Source: Cesiribacter sp. SM1
GTDB lineage: Bacteria > Bacteroidota > Bacteroidia > Cytophagales > Cyclobacteriaceae
NCBI RefSeq assembly: GCF_020178975.1
Contig: NZ_JAHXBU010000093.1
Coordinates: 62,001 to 126,000, forward strand
Direction: 5' to 3'
Length of the DNA stretch: 64,000 nt
Below the pieces are notes generated by a model. That model was not told the DNA's origin. It searched no databases and worked only from the letters and a program-made list of their open reading frames with translations. A program made the position numbers and the translations under genes. This document shows, piece by piece, positions 1 through 8,669 of the stretch (positions are counted from its first letter, which is position 1; each line of letters starts with the position of its first letter).

Positions 1-1721
1 TTCAAAACCTTGGTTACTTTTACAGTGCACAGGGTAACTACCGCAAGGCTATAGAAGTAACCAAGCAGGCAGCAGATCTAACCTTTAAAAATCATGGAGA
101 GCTTGGCTCCAGCTACTGCTGGAATAATTTGGGTTATTACTATACAGAAGCAGCAGCATATGACAGTGCACTGTTCTTTACCTTCAGGGCATATGAAGCT
201 TTGAAAACAGCAAAAGACACTGCAGGGCTGGCCGATGTTTTTTACAACCTGGGCAATATTGCCTGGAGGGCCGATGGCAATGCTCCCCAAGCACTGGACT
301 ATTGCCTGCAGGCACTTGAATATTACGTAAAGCCTCCCTTTGAGGCAGAGGCTTATATTGGTTGTAAAGCTTTTGTAGGCTATTTGTACCTGCAGCTTAA
401 TGACCATACCCGGGCAGAGCGCTACCTGCAGGAGTCGCTGGCCGATGCCCGCAAAAATCAGTATCGCTTCCTGATGAAAAACATCTACAGGTGGCAGGCC
501 GATCTTTATGCTGATGTAGGTGTATGGGATAAGGCCTACGATAGCCATAAAAGGTTTTTTCAGCTGCACGATTCTATTTTTAGTGAGCATTCGGCAAACA
601 GGGTGGAGCAATTCAAAGCAGAGTATGAGCTGGAAGCCCGCGAGGCTAAAATTGAGCTGCTCAAAAAGAGCAAGATTATCCAGGAAGATGAACTGGAGCG
701 CCAAATGCTGTACCGCAACAGCTTTATGGCTCTTTTTGCCCTGTTTCTGCTGATAACAGGTGTTTTGTACAAGAGCAACACTGCAAAAAACCGCACCAAC
801 AAGGTGCTAACCGAACAAAAGCGTGAAATAGAAGAAAAAAGCAGGGCAATAGTGCGGCAAAACCTCCTGCTGGAAGAGCAGCAAAAAGCCATTGCATCGC
901 AGGCACAGCATTTAAACAGGGCCAACCACCAGATAAACCGGCAACGCCAGGCCATTGAGCAAACGGCACATGATTTAAGCTCAGGCCTAAACTATGCCAG
1001 TCGTATTCAGCATGCCATGATGCCACGCCCGGCAGAACTCAAGGCCGCGCTCCCCGATTCTTTTATCTGGCTAAATGCAAAAGATGTTGTTAGTGGTGAC
1101 TTTTACTGGTTTACCCAGCTGGGCCACAAGATTTACCTGGCAGCCTTAGACTGTACCGGCCATGGCGTGCCAGGCGCTTTCTTATCGCTGATTGGTGATG
1201 TGTACCTGAACCAGGCCATTTTGCAGGAAAAGATACAGGATGCAGGCCAGATCCTTAGCTACCTGCACGAGCACGTAAGACGCGCCCTAAACCAGGAGGT
1301 GAGCTACAGCCAGGATGGTATGGAAGTAGGCTTGTGTGTGATTGATCTGGAGTTAAAAGAGGTGGCATTTGCTGGGGCCCGTAACAGCTTATACTACTGC
1401 CAGGGCGGAGAGGTGCATAAAGTAGGGGGCGACAGAATGTACATTGGTGGCCTTAACAGAAATAGTTTCTCTGGTTTTACCACCCACAAACTTAAGCTTG
1501 AAGAGCCCGCCTCTTTTTACCTCAGTACCGATGGGGTGCGCGATCAGTTTGGAGGGGAGCAGGATAAAAAGTTTGGTGAAAAAAGGCTGCTGGAGCTGAT
1601 TGCACGGGTGTGCGATTTGCCGATGGAGCAGCAGAAAGAGCAGTTTCGGGAGCAACTGCTGCTGTGGATGAGGGGTTACGAACAAACCGATGATATGATG
1701 CTGATTGGCTGGAAGCTGTAA
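1..1721 (+). CDS. TPR-repeat SpoIIE-type serine phosphatase (5' partial)
   Basis: The frame is open from base 3 at the left edge, so the true start lies outside the window; the TTG at 129 is internal. The visible part begins with tetratricopeptide-like helices (NLGYFYSAQGNYRKAIE, then NNLGYYYTEAAAYDSALFF). A single membrane segment follows at about bases 715-770, then a charged coiled coil rich in E, K and Q at about 780-960. The last 220 codons form a PP2C/SpoIIE phosphatase domain with the metal-binding motifs ALDCTGHGVPGAFLS and YLSTDGVRDQFGG. Such proteins dephosphorylate serine or threonine on partner regulators, often anti-sigma-factor antagonists, in response to a signal sensed by the N-terminal repeats. 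The partner is not visible here. The gene ends in TAA 75 bases before pruA, which has its own -7 promoter element. Confidence 0.9.
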   Translation, partial: QNLGYFYSAQGNYRKAIEVTKQAADLTFKNHGELGSSYCWNNLGYYYTEAAAYDSALFFTFRAYEALKTAKDTAGLADVFYNLGNIAWRADGNAPQALDYCLQALEYYVKPPFEAEAYIGCKAFVGYLYLQLNDHTRAERYLQESLADARKNQYRFLMKNIYRWQADLYADVGVWDKAYDSHKRFFQLHDSIFSEHSANRVEQFKAEYELEAREAKIELLKKSKIIQEDELERQMLYRNSFMALFALFLLITGVLYKSNTAKNRTNKVLTEQKREIEEKSRAIVRQNLLLEEQQKAIASQAQHLNRANHQINRQRQAIEQTAHDLSSGLNYASRIQHAMMPRPAELKAALPDSFIWLNAKDVVSGDFYWFTQLGHKIYLAALDCTGHGVPGAFLSLIGDVYLNQAILQEKIQDAGQILSYLHEHVRRALNQEVSYSQDGMEVGLCVIDLELKEVAFAGARNSLYYCQGGEVHKVGGDRMYIGGLNRNSFSGFTTHKLKLEEPASFYLSTDGVRDQFGGEQDKKFGEKRLLELIARVCDLPMEQQKEQFREQLLLWMRGYEQTDDMMLIGWKL

Positions 1722-1759
1722 GCCCCTGCTGTGTAGAAGCAATTTCTTCTCTTTTTTCG

Positions 1760-1767
1760 TACCTTTG
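1760..1767 (+). promoter_or_regulatory. Bacteroidota -7 element upstream of pruA
   Basis: TACCTTTG matches the Bacteroidota sigma-A -7 consensus TAnnTTTG and lies 29 bases before the pruA ATG. I do not see a clear -33 TTG at the expected distance. The leader between it and the ATG is AT-rich and has no Shine-Dalgarno, as is usual in this phylum. Confidence 0.55.
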
Positions 1768-1796
1768 CAGGGTTATAAATTTTAAATTAACCCGTC

Positions 1797-3428
1797 ATGT
1801 CAAACGGATTTTTCAAAGTTCCCTATCCTAAAAACGAACCTGTGCTGAACTATGCCCCGGGTTCTCCGGAGCGTAAGGCCCTAAAGGCAGCGCTTGACCA
1901 GATGCGCAGCCAGGAGATGGATGTGCCTATGTTCATAGGTGGTGAAGAGGTGCGTACAGGGAATAAAAGGAAGCTGAGCCCGCCACACGATCACCAGCAT
2001 GTGCTTGGATATTTTCACGAAGGTGATGCCGGTCATGTAGAGCAGGCCATACAGGCGGCCCTTAATGCCAAAGAATTATGGGAGGGAATGAGCTGGGAAA
2101 TGCGTGCCAGCATCTTTCTGAAAGCTGCCGATCTGATAGCCGGTCCGTACCGGGCAAGGCTCAATGCAGCCACCATGCTGGGGCAGTCAAAAAACGCCTA
2201 CCAGGCCGAGATCGATTCTGCCTGTGAAATCATAGACTTCCTTCGCTTTAATGTCTACTTCATGAGCGAAATGTACAAAGTGCAGCCAGAGAGCTCTCCG
2301 GGCATCTGGAACCGTACAGAGTACCGCCCGCTGGAAGGTTTTATCTTTGCGCTTACGCCATTCAACTTTACTGCCATTGCCGGTAACCTGCCTTCGGCTC
2401 CTGCCATGCTGGGCAATACTGTGGTCTGGAAACCTGCCGAAACCCAGGTATACTCTGCTCATGTACTGATGGAAGTGTTTCGTGAGGCAGGCGTACCCGA
2501 GGGTGTTATCAACCTGGTGTTTGTAGACGGGCCTAAAGCCGGCGAAATAATTTTCAAACACCCCGATTTTGCTGGTATTCACTTTACCGGCAGTACGAAA
2601 GTATTCCAGATAATCTGGAAAACCATTGGCGAAAACATTGGGCGTTACAAAGGCTACCCGCGTATTGTAGGCGAAACAGGTGGCAAAGATTTTATCATGG
2701 CTCACCACACTGCAAATGCAAAAGCACTGGCAACGGCTATTACCCGCGGTGCTTTTGAATACCAGGGCCAGAAATGCTCTGCAGCCTCGCGTGCCTATGT
2801 GCCTGCCAACCTTTGGGATGAGGTTAAAGGCTATGTGGTAGAAGACCTGAAGAGCCTGAAAATGGGTGGCGTTGAAGATTTCGGTAACTTTGTAAATGCC
2901 GTTATCGACGAAAAGTCCTTCGATAAAATCAGCAATTATATTGATGGCGCCAAAAACGATCCGGATGTAGAACTGGTAGCTGGCGGTAACTACGATAAGA
3001 GCAGGGGCTATTTCATTGAGCCTACCATCTTTAAAGTAGAAAACCCTAGCTACACTACCATGTGCGAGGAGATCTTTGGTCCGGTGCTTACGGTGTATGT
3101 GTACCAGCCGGAGCGCTTTGAAGAAACCCTGGAGCTGGTAGATAAAACCTCTCCATATGCCCTTACCGGTGCTATTTTTGCGCAAGACCGCTACGCCATA
3201 GAACTGGCCACTAAAAAGCTAAGGCATGCAGCCGGTAACTACTACATTAACGATAAACCTACAGGAGCCGTAGTAGGGCAGCAGCCATTTGGTGGCGGCC
3301 GCGCTTCCGGTACCAACGATAAAGCCGGTGCTCAGCTAAACCTGCTGCGCTGGGTATCTGCCCGCACCATCAAAGAAACCTTTGTACCGCCAGTAGACTA
3401 CCGCTATCCATTCCTGGAGCAGGAGTAG
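1797..3428 (+). CDS. pruA: L-glutamate gamma-semialdehyde dehydrogenase
   Basis: This 543-aa aldehyde dehydrogenase oxidises glutamate 5-semialdehyde (from 1-pyrroline-5-carboxylate) to glutamate with NAD+, the second step of proline catabolism, in the cytoplasm. The sequence has the ALDH core: the NAD-binding segment around FALTPFNFTAIAGNLPSAPA, the general-base glutamate E293 in VGETGGKDF, and the catalytic cysteine C327 in GQKCSAASRAY. The length and the N-terminal sequence (MSNGFFKVPYPKNEPV) fit the stand-alone eukaryote-like P5CDH clade found in Bacteroidota rather than the fused PutA. The ATG at 1797 follows a good -7 promoter. No proline dehydrogenase gene is nearby. A bidirectional terminator follows. 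Confidence 0.95.
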   Translation: MSNGFFKVPYPKNEPVLNYAPGSPERKALKAALDQMRSQEMDVPMFIGGEEVRTGNKRKLSPPHDHQHVLGYFHEGDAGHVEQAIQAALNAKELWEGMSWEMRASIFLKAADLIAGPYRARLNAATMLGQSKNAYQAEIDSACEIIDFLRFNVYFMSEMYKVQPESSPGIWNRTEYRPLEGFIFALTPFNFTAIAGNLPSAPAMLGNTVVWKPAETQVYSAHVLMEVFREAGVPEGVINLVFVDGPKAGEIIFKHPDFAGIHFTGSTKVFQIIWKTIGENIGRYKGYPRIVGETGGKDFIMAHHTANAKALATAITRGAFEYQGQKCSAASRAYVPANLWDEVKGYVVEDLKSLKMGGVEDFGNFVNAVIDEKSFDKISNYIDGAKNDPDVELVAGGNYDKSRGYFIEPTIFKVENPSYTTMCEEIFGPVLTVYVYQPERFEETLELVDKTSPYALTGAIFAQDRYAIELATKKLRHAAGNYYINDKPTGAVVGQQPFGGGRASGTNDKAGAQLNLLRWVSARTIKETFVPPVDYRYPFLEQE

Positions 3429-3474
3429 TAGTAAGTACTGGAACTGGGTATCTGGTATTAAGTACACAGACAAT

Positions 3475-3510
3475 AAAAGAGCCGCCTCTATAATAAGAAG
3501 CGGCTCTTTT
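3475..3510. terminator. Bidirectional intrinsic terminator
   Basis: An 11-bp perfect stem (AAAAGAGCCGC at 3475-3485 pairing with 3500-3510) encloses a 14-nt loop and has T runs on both strands. It lies between the convergent pruA and DUF3127 genes and can end both transcripts. Confidence 0.8.
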
Positions 3511-3635
3511 GCATTTCATTTAAGCTGTTTTGTATAGAACAAGTTTTTGAAGAAGGATGGAAATATCACAGCCTGTAGGCTATTATCTCCGGGAACACCG
3601 TCTCAATACTCAATTCTTTGTACTCATACCAAAAT

Positions 3636-4097
3636 TTAGAACGGCAGGTCATCCTCCTGGATATCGTTCAGGAAGCTGCCGGTGCCGGCTTCTTTTCCGG
3701 CTACCTGCATCCAGCTGGGGGGCTCCTGTGTATTGCCGGCACCTCCGGCAGGTGCTCCGGCAGGTTTGCGGTAGCCGCCGTTTTGCTGGGCAGCGGGCGG
3801 TGCGGCACCTTCGGCGCCGGCACGATCCAGGCGCCAGGCCTGCAGCGTGTTAAAATATTGGGTAGCGCCCTGGTTGTTTGTCCAGGCACGGCCGCGGATG
3901 TTAAAGTGTACATCCACTTCTTCGCCAACTTTATATTCATCAAGCATTTCGCAGCGATCTTTTACAATCTCAAACTTAATTAGCTGCGGATACTGGGGGT
4001 TATCTGCATATTCAAGAACAAATTCGCGTTTGCTGAAGCGATCGCTAATATGCTGTGTGTCGAAAATTTCTTTGATTTTACCTCTCAAATTCATCAT
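3636..4097 (-). CDS. DUF3127 single-stranded-DNA-binding-like protein with SSB-type tail
   Basis: This is a DUF3127 protein of about 153 aa. The N-terminal ~95 residues (from MNLRGKIKEIFDTQ to NTLQAWRLDR) look like a small OB-fold domain. A glycine/proline/alanine/glutamine-rich flexible linker of about 45 residues follows. The C-terminus is EDDLPF, the acidic tip with terminal Pro-Phe that canonical SSB proteins use to recruit replication and repair partners. I chose the ATG at 4097 because the longer ORF (to 4130) adds residues unlike the family; the ATG at 4094 is equally possible. The domain architecture (OB fold, disordered linker, acidic tip) suggests nucleic-acid binding, but family function is not established. 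The gene is convergent with pruA. Confidence 0.8.
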   Translation of the reverse strand: MMNLRGKIKEIFDTQHISDRFSKREFVLEYADNPQYPQLIKFEIVKDRCEMLDEYKVGEEVDVHFNIRGRAWTNNQGATQYFNTLQAWRLDRAGAEGAAPPAAQQNGGYRKPAGAPAGGAGNTQEPPSWMQVAGKEAGTGSFLNDIQEDDLPF

Positions 4098-4202
4098 AGC
4101 TGCTGTAGTTAACCAAGTGACGGATAACAAAGTTAATCAATCTGAGTCTTGTAAAAAACCATTACAAAACTTATCCTAATTTTTTTAGCAACAGCCCCTG
4201 CA

Positions 4203-5006
4203 ATGCCTCAAAATACCTTTTCCCCAAGATATTTGGTTCGGGAAGTCCGTCGCTTCCTCTATCACTTTTACCGTTCCTACAAAGATTATCTTCTTTTCTT
4301 TGCCGGTATTTTTATAGGTGTTTTGGTTGTAGCCCTCTTAGGCAGAGGTTTTTATGAGCTTTTGAGCGACCTGCGTGCCGAAAGGCTGGGTGCTTTCGAT
4401 GATAGCATTACCCTTTGGGTACTCAGCTGGAAAACGCCTGCCCTGGATTGGTACCTGAGTTCAATTACCCATCTGGGTGATCGCTATGCCTATATTATGC
4501 TCTCGGTTATATTAGGGCTCTACCTTTATATACGCAAGGGTAATCTTATTTTTACGCTGCAGGCAGTGGCGGTGCTTGTTGTGGCTGGTGTTTTAAGCTT
4601 CTGGCTTAAAGATCTTATTGGCAGGCCACGCCCGGAAGCGGCGCATCAGTTAGGAATACACACCTTAAGCTTTCCCAGCGGGCATTCCATGAGCAGTATC
4701 GCTTTTTATGGTTTTCTGATACACCTGACCTGGCGCATTTACAAAAGCAGGTTAAAAAAGATAGTTTTCACTATTATACTAGTTATTCTCATCATCAGCA
4801 TTGGCGTAAGCCGAATTTACCTGCAGGTGCATTACCCCAGCGATGTGCTCTCTGGCTTTGCTGCAGGAGGCATATGCCTGGTCTTTTTTATTATCCTGTT
4901 CTCGGCCCTGCGTTTCAGGCAGCGCTGGAAAGGCGAAGATCGCCAGCCAGATACCGCCACAGCCGAAGAAAACAGACCCTCTACTGACAGAAAAGAGCTG
5001 TCCTGA
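4203..5006 (+). CDS. PAP2-family membrane phosphatase
   Basis: This 267-aa integral membrane protein has about six hydrophobic segments and the complete three-part PAP2 signature: K136-x4-R141 through RPRP, PSGH at 158-161, and SR-x5-H-x3-D at 203-214. Family members remove phosphate from lipid phosphates such as phosphatidic acid, undecaprenyl diphosphate or phosphatidylglycerol phosphate at the outer face of the inner membrane. The C-terminal 30 residues are charged and probably cytoplasmic. It starts at the ATG at 4203 and is transcribed away from the DUF3127 gene. The exact substrate cannot be told from sequence. It is unrelated to the haloperoxidase-type PAP2 fold encoded at 16973, apart from the shared fold. 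Confidence 0.9.
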   Translation: MPQNTFSPRYLVREVRRFLYHFYRSYKDYLLFFAGIFIGVLVVALLGRGFYELLSDLRAERLGAFDDSITLWVLSWKTPALDWYLSSITHLGDRYAYIMLSVILGLYLYIRKGNLIFTLQAVAVLVVAGVLSFWLKDLIGRPRPEAAHQLGIHTLSFPSGHSMSSIAFYGFLIHLTWRIYKSRLKKIVFTIILVILIISIGVSRIYLQVHYPSDVLSGFAAGGICLVFFIILFSALRFRQRWKGEDRQPDTATAEENRPSTDRKELS

Positions 5007-5683
5007 ACTCAAAGTGTCTATGCTAATATGTGCATAACGCTTGTGATTTGCTGATTTAGCTACAAGAGTAAAGCCAACTTTCCTGTGCAATTTGTATGAA
5101 GTCTTATGCACAGCACAGCTAAAAAATGCCGCAAGAGACTTTTGAGCCCGTTTAAGTTGGGCTAGTGCAATAAATTATTCGTAGTTAACAAAGCACACTT
5201 GCCTTCTTAAAAAAAGGGATGATTAAGGTATGCCAGCATAAAAAACGCATCTGTACGGGCAAGTAGTGGTATTGGTAAAGTGCAAAAAATGTAGAAATAA
5301 GGCAATAGTAAGCCTTTTTCAGCCTATTTGTCTAACAATATTATGTGTTGTCTATACATCATGCAGATATATGCATAATTACCAGCATGTTTTGAGGCTA
5401 TTGTTTGAGCATGAGGAACTTATAATGATCAATTGAATGGCACTCTGCTGTTCTGCAAGATGTGCCATTAGGCCTTTGGAGTTTAAACAATCAAGTATCA
5501 AACATGAATTAAAAGTGATTGCTGTAAGGCTTTCTAGGGCTGTGATCTTACTTAATGTAAAGATGAAACCGATTGCGAAATCCTTTTCAGTGCAAAAAAT
5601 TCCAAGATATTCATTGAAAAAGAGATTAAAATTACAATATTGATGGATGCTTGTCAGCTCAGCAACCAATCAACTTTTTTCAT
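5007..5683. other. AT-rich intergenic region upstream of susC
   Basis: This is about 680 bases without a convincing gene. ORFs here are short, have poor codon use and resemble nothing I know. The region is AT-rich and presumably carries the promoter and control sites of the SusC/SusD operon, but I cannot assign a clear -33/-7 pair. No regulator gene (ECF sigma/anti-sigma or hybrid two-component) adjoins the operon. Confidence 0.5.
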
Positions 5684-8650
5684 ATGAGAAAAATTCTACT
5701 TGTTCTACTTTTACTTGGCTGCGTTTTGTGGCAGCCGGTACTGGCACAGGAGCGCAGAATTACGGGTGCCGTAAGAGACGCCTCCAGTGGTGAAGCTCTA
5801 CCTGGTGTAAGTATCCTTATTGATGGTACTTCTACCGGCACCGTTACCGATATGAACGGTACTTATGCACTTAGTGCAGCGCCCAATGCAACGCTGGTGT
5901 TTTCCTTTATAGGCTATCTGGAACAGCGAGTGCCTGTGAATAACAGAAGCGTAATTGATGTGCAGTTACGGGAAGATGTTGAGCAACTCTCTGAAATAGT
6001 AGTGGTAGGTTATGGTACTCAGGAGAAAAAGGATGCTACCGGCGCTGTTACCTCCATTAGTTCAAAAGAGTTTAACCAGGGAGTTATCTCCTCTCCTGAA
6101 CAGCTCATTCAAGGTAAATCGGCTGGTATACAGGTGACAGAATCAAGTGGTGAGCCTGGAGCAGGCATGACCATTCGTATAAGGGGTACATCTTCTATCA
6201 GAAGTGGTAACAATCCTTTATATGTGATAGATGGTGTGCCATTAAGTGGTAGTGAAGCAATGAGCGCTGGTACAGATGTAGGCTTTGGAACAAGCTCTGC
6301 ACGTAACCCGCTTACCTTTATTAACCCAAATGATATAGAAAACGTAAGCGTTTTAAAAGATGCCTCTGCCACTGCTATTTATGGCTCACGTGGTGCAAAC
6401 GGTGTAATTTTAATTACAACAAAACGAGGACAGGGTGAAAACGAAACCCTTGAGGTTAACTCCTCTATTAGTACCAGTCGCATTACCAGACGGTTTGACC
6501 TTTTGGGCAGGGAAGCTTTTCTGGACGGAGCAGAAGCATTGGGTGGCGACAGAGAGGCATTGGATCTAGGCGGGAATACCGACTGGCAGGACGAGATTCT
6601 CAGAACTGCCATTACTCATAACCACTACATTGCTTATAGCGATAGAAGCGATGCAGGAAGCTATAGGCTGTCTTTAGGTTATATGGATCAGGAGGGTATC
6701 GTAAATGAAAGTGGCCTGAAAAGAATTACAGGCAGGATTAACGCCAACAGAAGGTTTCTGAACGACAGAATTACTCTATCAACCCAACTTACTCTGGCGA
6801 ATGTTAGAGACCAGAACGTGCCCATTACCAACAACTCGGGATTCCGGGGCGATCTACTTGGAGCAATGATAATTGCAAATCCAACACGTCCGGTGCGTAA
6901 CGCTGATGGCACGTTTAACCAGCCTGGTGTTGACCAACTGAATCCTGTTGCTATGCTTGCCTATAATGATGATTATACCAATACCATTCGTGCATTGGCC
7001 AGCTTTGGGATAGACGTAAAAATTTATAAAGATCTTTCTTTCCGTACCAGCCTTGGGTTTGATCAGTCAACCTCCAACCGTAAAGCAGCCTACTCGGGCG
7101 ATCTGGTGGCGGCAGGTATTCAGGATGTAGGCAGGGGAGGTTACCTCGATGTGCGTGAAAATAACCTCTTAGTAGAAAATTATTTTACCTATAACCGAGA
7201 ACTGAACTCAAACAATAATTTAGAGTTTTTGCTTGGTTATGCCTATCAAAGGTTTGATTATGAAACCCAGACAGTACTTACCCGAGACTATCGCACAAGG
7301 GATTTGAACATCATGATCAACAACTCGGCATCGGCAAACCAGTTTTTGGTTAATACCGCAAACCGGGTAGATGAACTACAGTCGGTTTTTGGACGCTTCA
7401 ATCTGAAACTTTTTTCAGACAAGTTTCTGGTTACCGGTACTGTTAGGGCTGACGGATCTACAAAATTTGGGGAGAATAATAAATATGGTGTTTTCCCCTC
7501 CGGAGCTGTTGCCTGGCGGATCTCCGATGAAGCCTTTGTTCCTGATGCTTTCTCTGACCTGAAATTAAGGGTGGGTTACGGAATTACCGGCAACCAGGAA
7601 ATTCCAAATAACCTGGTGTACCCCCGGCAAAGGTACAGCGATTATTCATTTGCTGAAAACGGAGATATTAATGGTGGAGACCTGGGAGACGTTGCCTTTG
7701 CAAACCCTAACCTTAGGTGGGAGTCTACTGCACAGTTCAACGCTGGTTTAGATTATGGCTTTTTTAGCAACAGGCTAAGGGGTTCGCTGGATTACTACTA
7801 CAAAACTACATATGACCTGTTAATTCAGCAGGTGGCGGCACAACCCGCAGCACAGCCATTTGTATGGACAAACCTCGATGCTGATATCATTAACCAGGGG
7901 GTAGAGCTTAATCTGGAAGCGAACATCATTAATACAACTGCCTTTAGCTGGGATATAAATGGTAACGTAGGCTACAATAGAAATAAAGTTGTAAACTACA
8001 CCAGTATTACTAACACCGGCGAAATTACCGGCCAGGGTTTAACTGGAGCATATGCCCAACGTATTGCTAATAATCAACCCCTGTATGCCTACTACCTTAG
8101 GGATTTTACAGGTTATGACTCAGAGGGTAATGCTACCTACAATGGAGGTGATGTGCAGCAGTTTACCGGCGATACCCCACTGCCAAAGGTAACGGCTGGT
8201 TTAACCAACAATTTCAGGTATAAAAACTTTGATCTGGGCTTCTTCTTTAATGGCATGTTTGGCCACAAGATCTATAACAACACTGCAAATGCCTTCTTTA
8301 CTTCAGGTTCTTTGGTAGTTGGCCGGAATGTTACAGCAGATGTGGTTGGTAATGGAGAGTCGCCATTAAACGCAGCTGACGTTTCCACCCGCTTCCTGGA
8401 AAGTGGCAATTTTGTAAGGCTGCAAAATGCAACACTGGGGTATACGCTTCCAGTAGGAACCATCAGAAACATCTCTAACGTACGCATCTTTATTACCGGC
8501 CAGAACCTCCTGCTATTTACCAACTATACCGGTCTTGATCCGGAAGTTAATATTAGTAAGGCAATTGACGGTATACCTTCTGCAGGTATAGATTATACCG
8601 CGTATCCAAAAGCACGCACATTTACTTTTGGTCTAAGTGTAGCGCTTTAA
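5684..8650 (+). CDS. SusC/RagA-family TonB-dependent outer-membrane transporter
   Basis: This 988-aa outer-membrane protein imports a ligand captured by its SusD partner. The order is: signal peptide (MRKILLVLLLLGCVLWQPVL, cleaved near AQE), carboxypeptidase-D-like regulatory domain (about 25-105, RRITGAVRDASSGEALPGV), a TonB-box/signature stretch (LSEIVVVGYGTQEKKDATG), plug domain (about 120-230, with VLKDASATAIYGSRGANGV), then a 22-strand barrel to the C-terminus ending FTFGLSVAL. The ATG at 5684 is chosen because it begins the signal peptide; an upstream TTG at 5651 only adds non-family residues. There is no N-terminal STN domain, so signalling to an anti-sigma factor is not expected. SusD follows after 19 bases. 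The substrate cannot be deduced. Confidence 0.95.
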   Translation: MRKILLVLLLLGCVLWQPVLAQERRITGAVRDASSGEALPGVSILIDGTSTGTVTDMNGTYALSAAPNATLVFSFIGYLEQRVPVNNRSVIDVQLREDVEQLSEIVVVGYGTQEKKDATGAVTSISSKEFNQGVISSPEQLIQGKSAGIQVTESSGEPGAGMTIRIRGTSSIRSGNNPLYVIDGVPLSGSEAMSAGTDVGFGTSSARNPLTFINPNDIENVSVLKDASATAIYGSRGANGVILITTKRGQGENETLEVNSSISTSRITRRFDLLGREAFLDGAEALGGDREALDLGGNTDWQDEILRTAITHNHYIAYSDRSDAGSYRLSLGYMDQEGIVNESGLKRITGRINANRRFLNDRITLSTQLTLANVRDQNVPITNNSGFRGDLLGAMIIANPTRPVRNADGTFNQPGVDQLNPVAMLAYNDDYTNTIRALASFGIDVKIYKDLSFRTSLGFDQSTSNRKAAYSGDLVAAGIQDVGRGGYLDVRENNLLVENYFTYNRELNSNNNLEFLLGYAYQRFDYETQTVLTRDYRTRDLNIMINNSASANQFLVNTANRVDELQSVFGRFNLKLFSDKFLVTGTVRADGSTKFGENNKYGVFPSGAVAWRISDEAFVPDAFSDLKLRVGYGITGNQEIPNNLVYPRQRYSDYSFAENGDINGGDLGDVAFANPNLRWESTAQFNAGLDYGFFSNRLRGSLDYYYKTTYDLLIQQVAAQPAAQPFVWTNLDADIINQGVELNLEANIINTTAFSWDINGNVGYNRNKVVNYTSITNTGEITGQGLTGAYAQRIANNQPLYAYYLRDFTGYDSEGNATYNGGDVQQFTGDTPLPKVTAGLTNNFRYKNFDLGFFFNGMFGHKIYNNTANAFFTSGSLVVGRNVTADVVGNGESPLNAADVSTRFLESGNFVRLQNATLGYTLPVGTIRNISNVRIFITGQNLLLFTNYTGLDPEVNISKAIDGIPSAGIDYTAYPKARTFTFGLSVAL

Positions 8651-8669
8651 TCCTTAACTACTACTATAT

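Noticed and set aside
2187-3185. 332-codon minus-strand ORF inside pruA
   Set aside because: It is antisense to a well-supported aldehyde dehydrogenase and shows no recognisable motif; such long antisense frames arise from codon bias.
5437-5643. 68-codon ORF upstream of susC
   Set aside because: No motif, poor codon use and located where the susC promoter must be.
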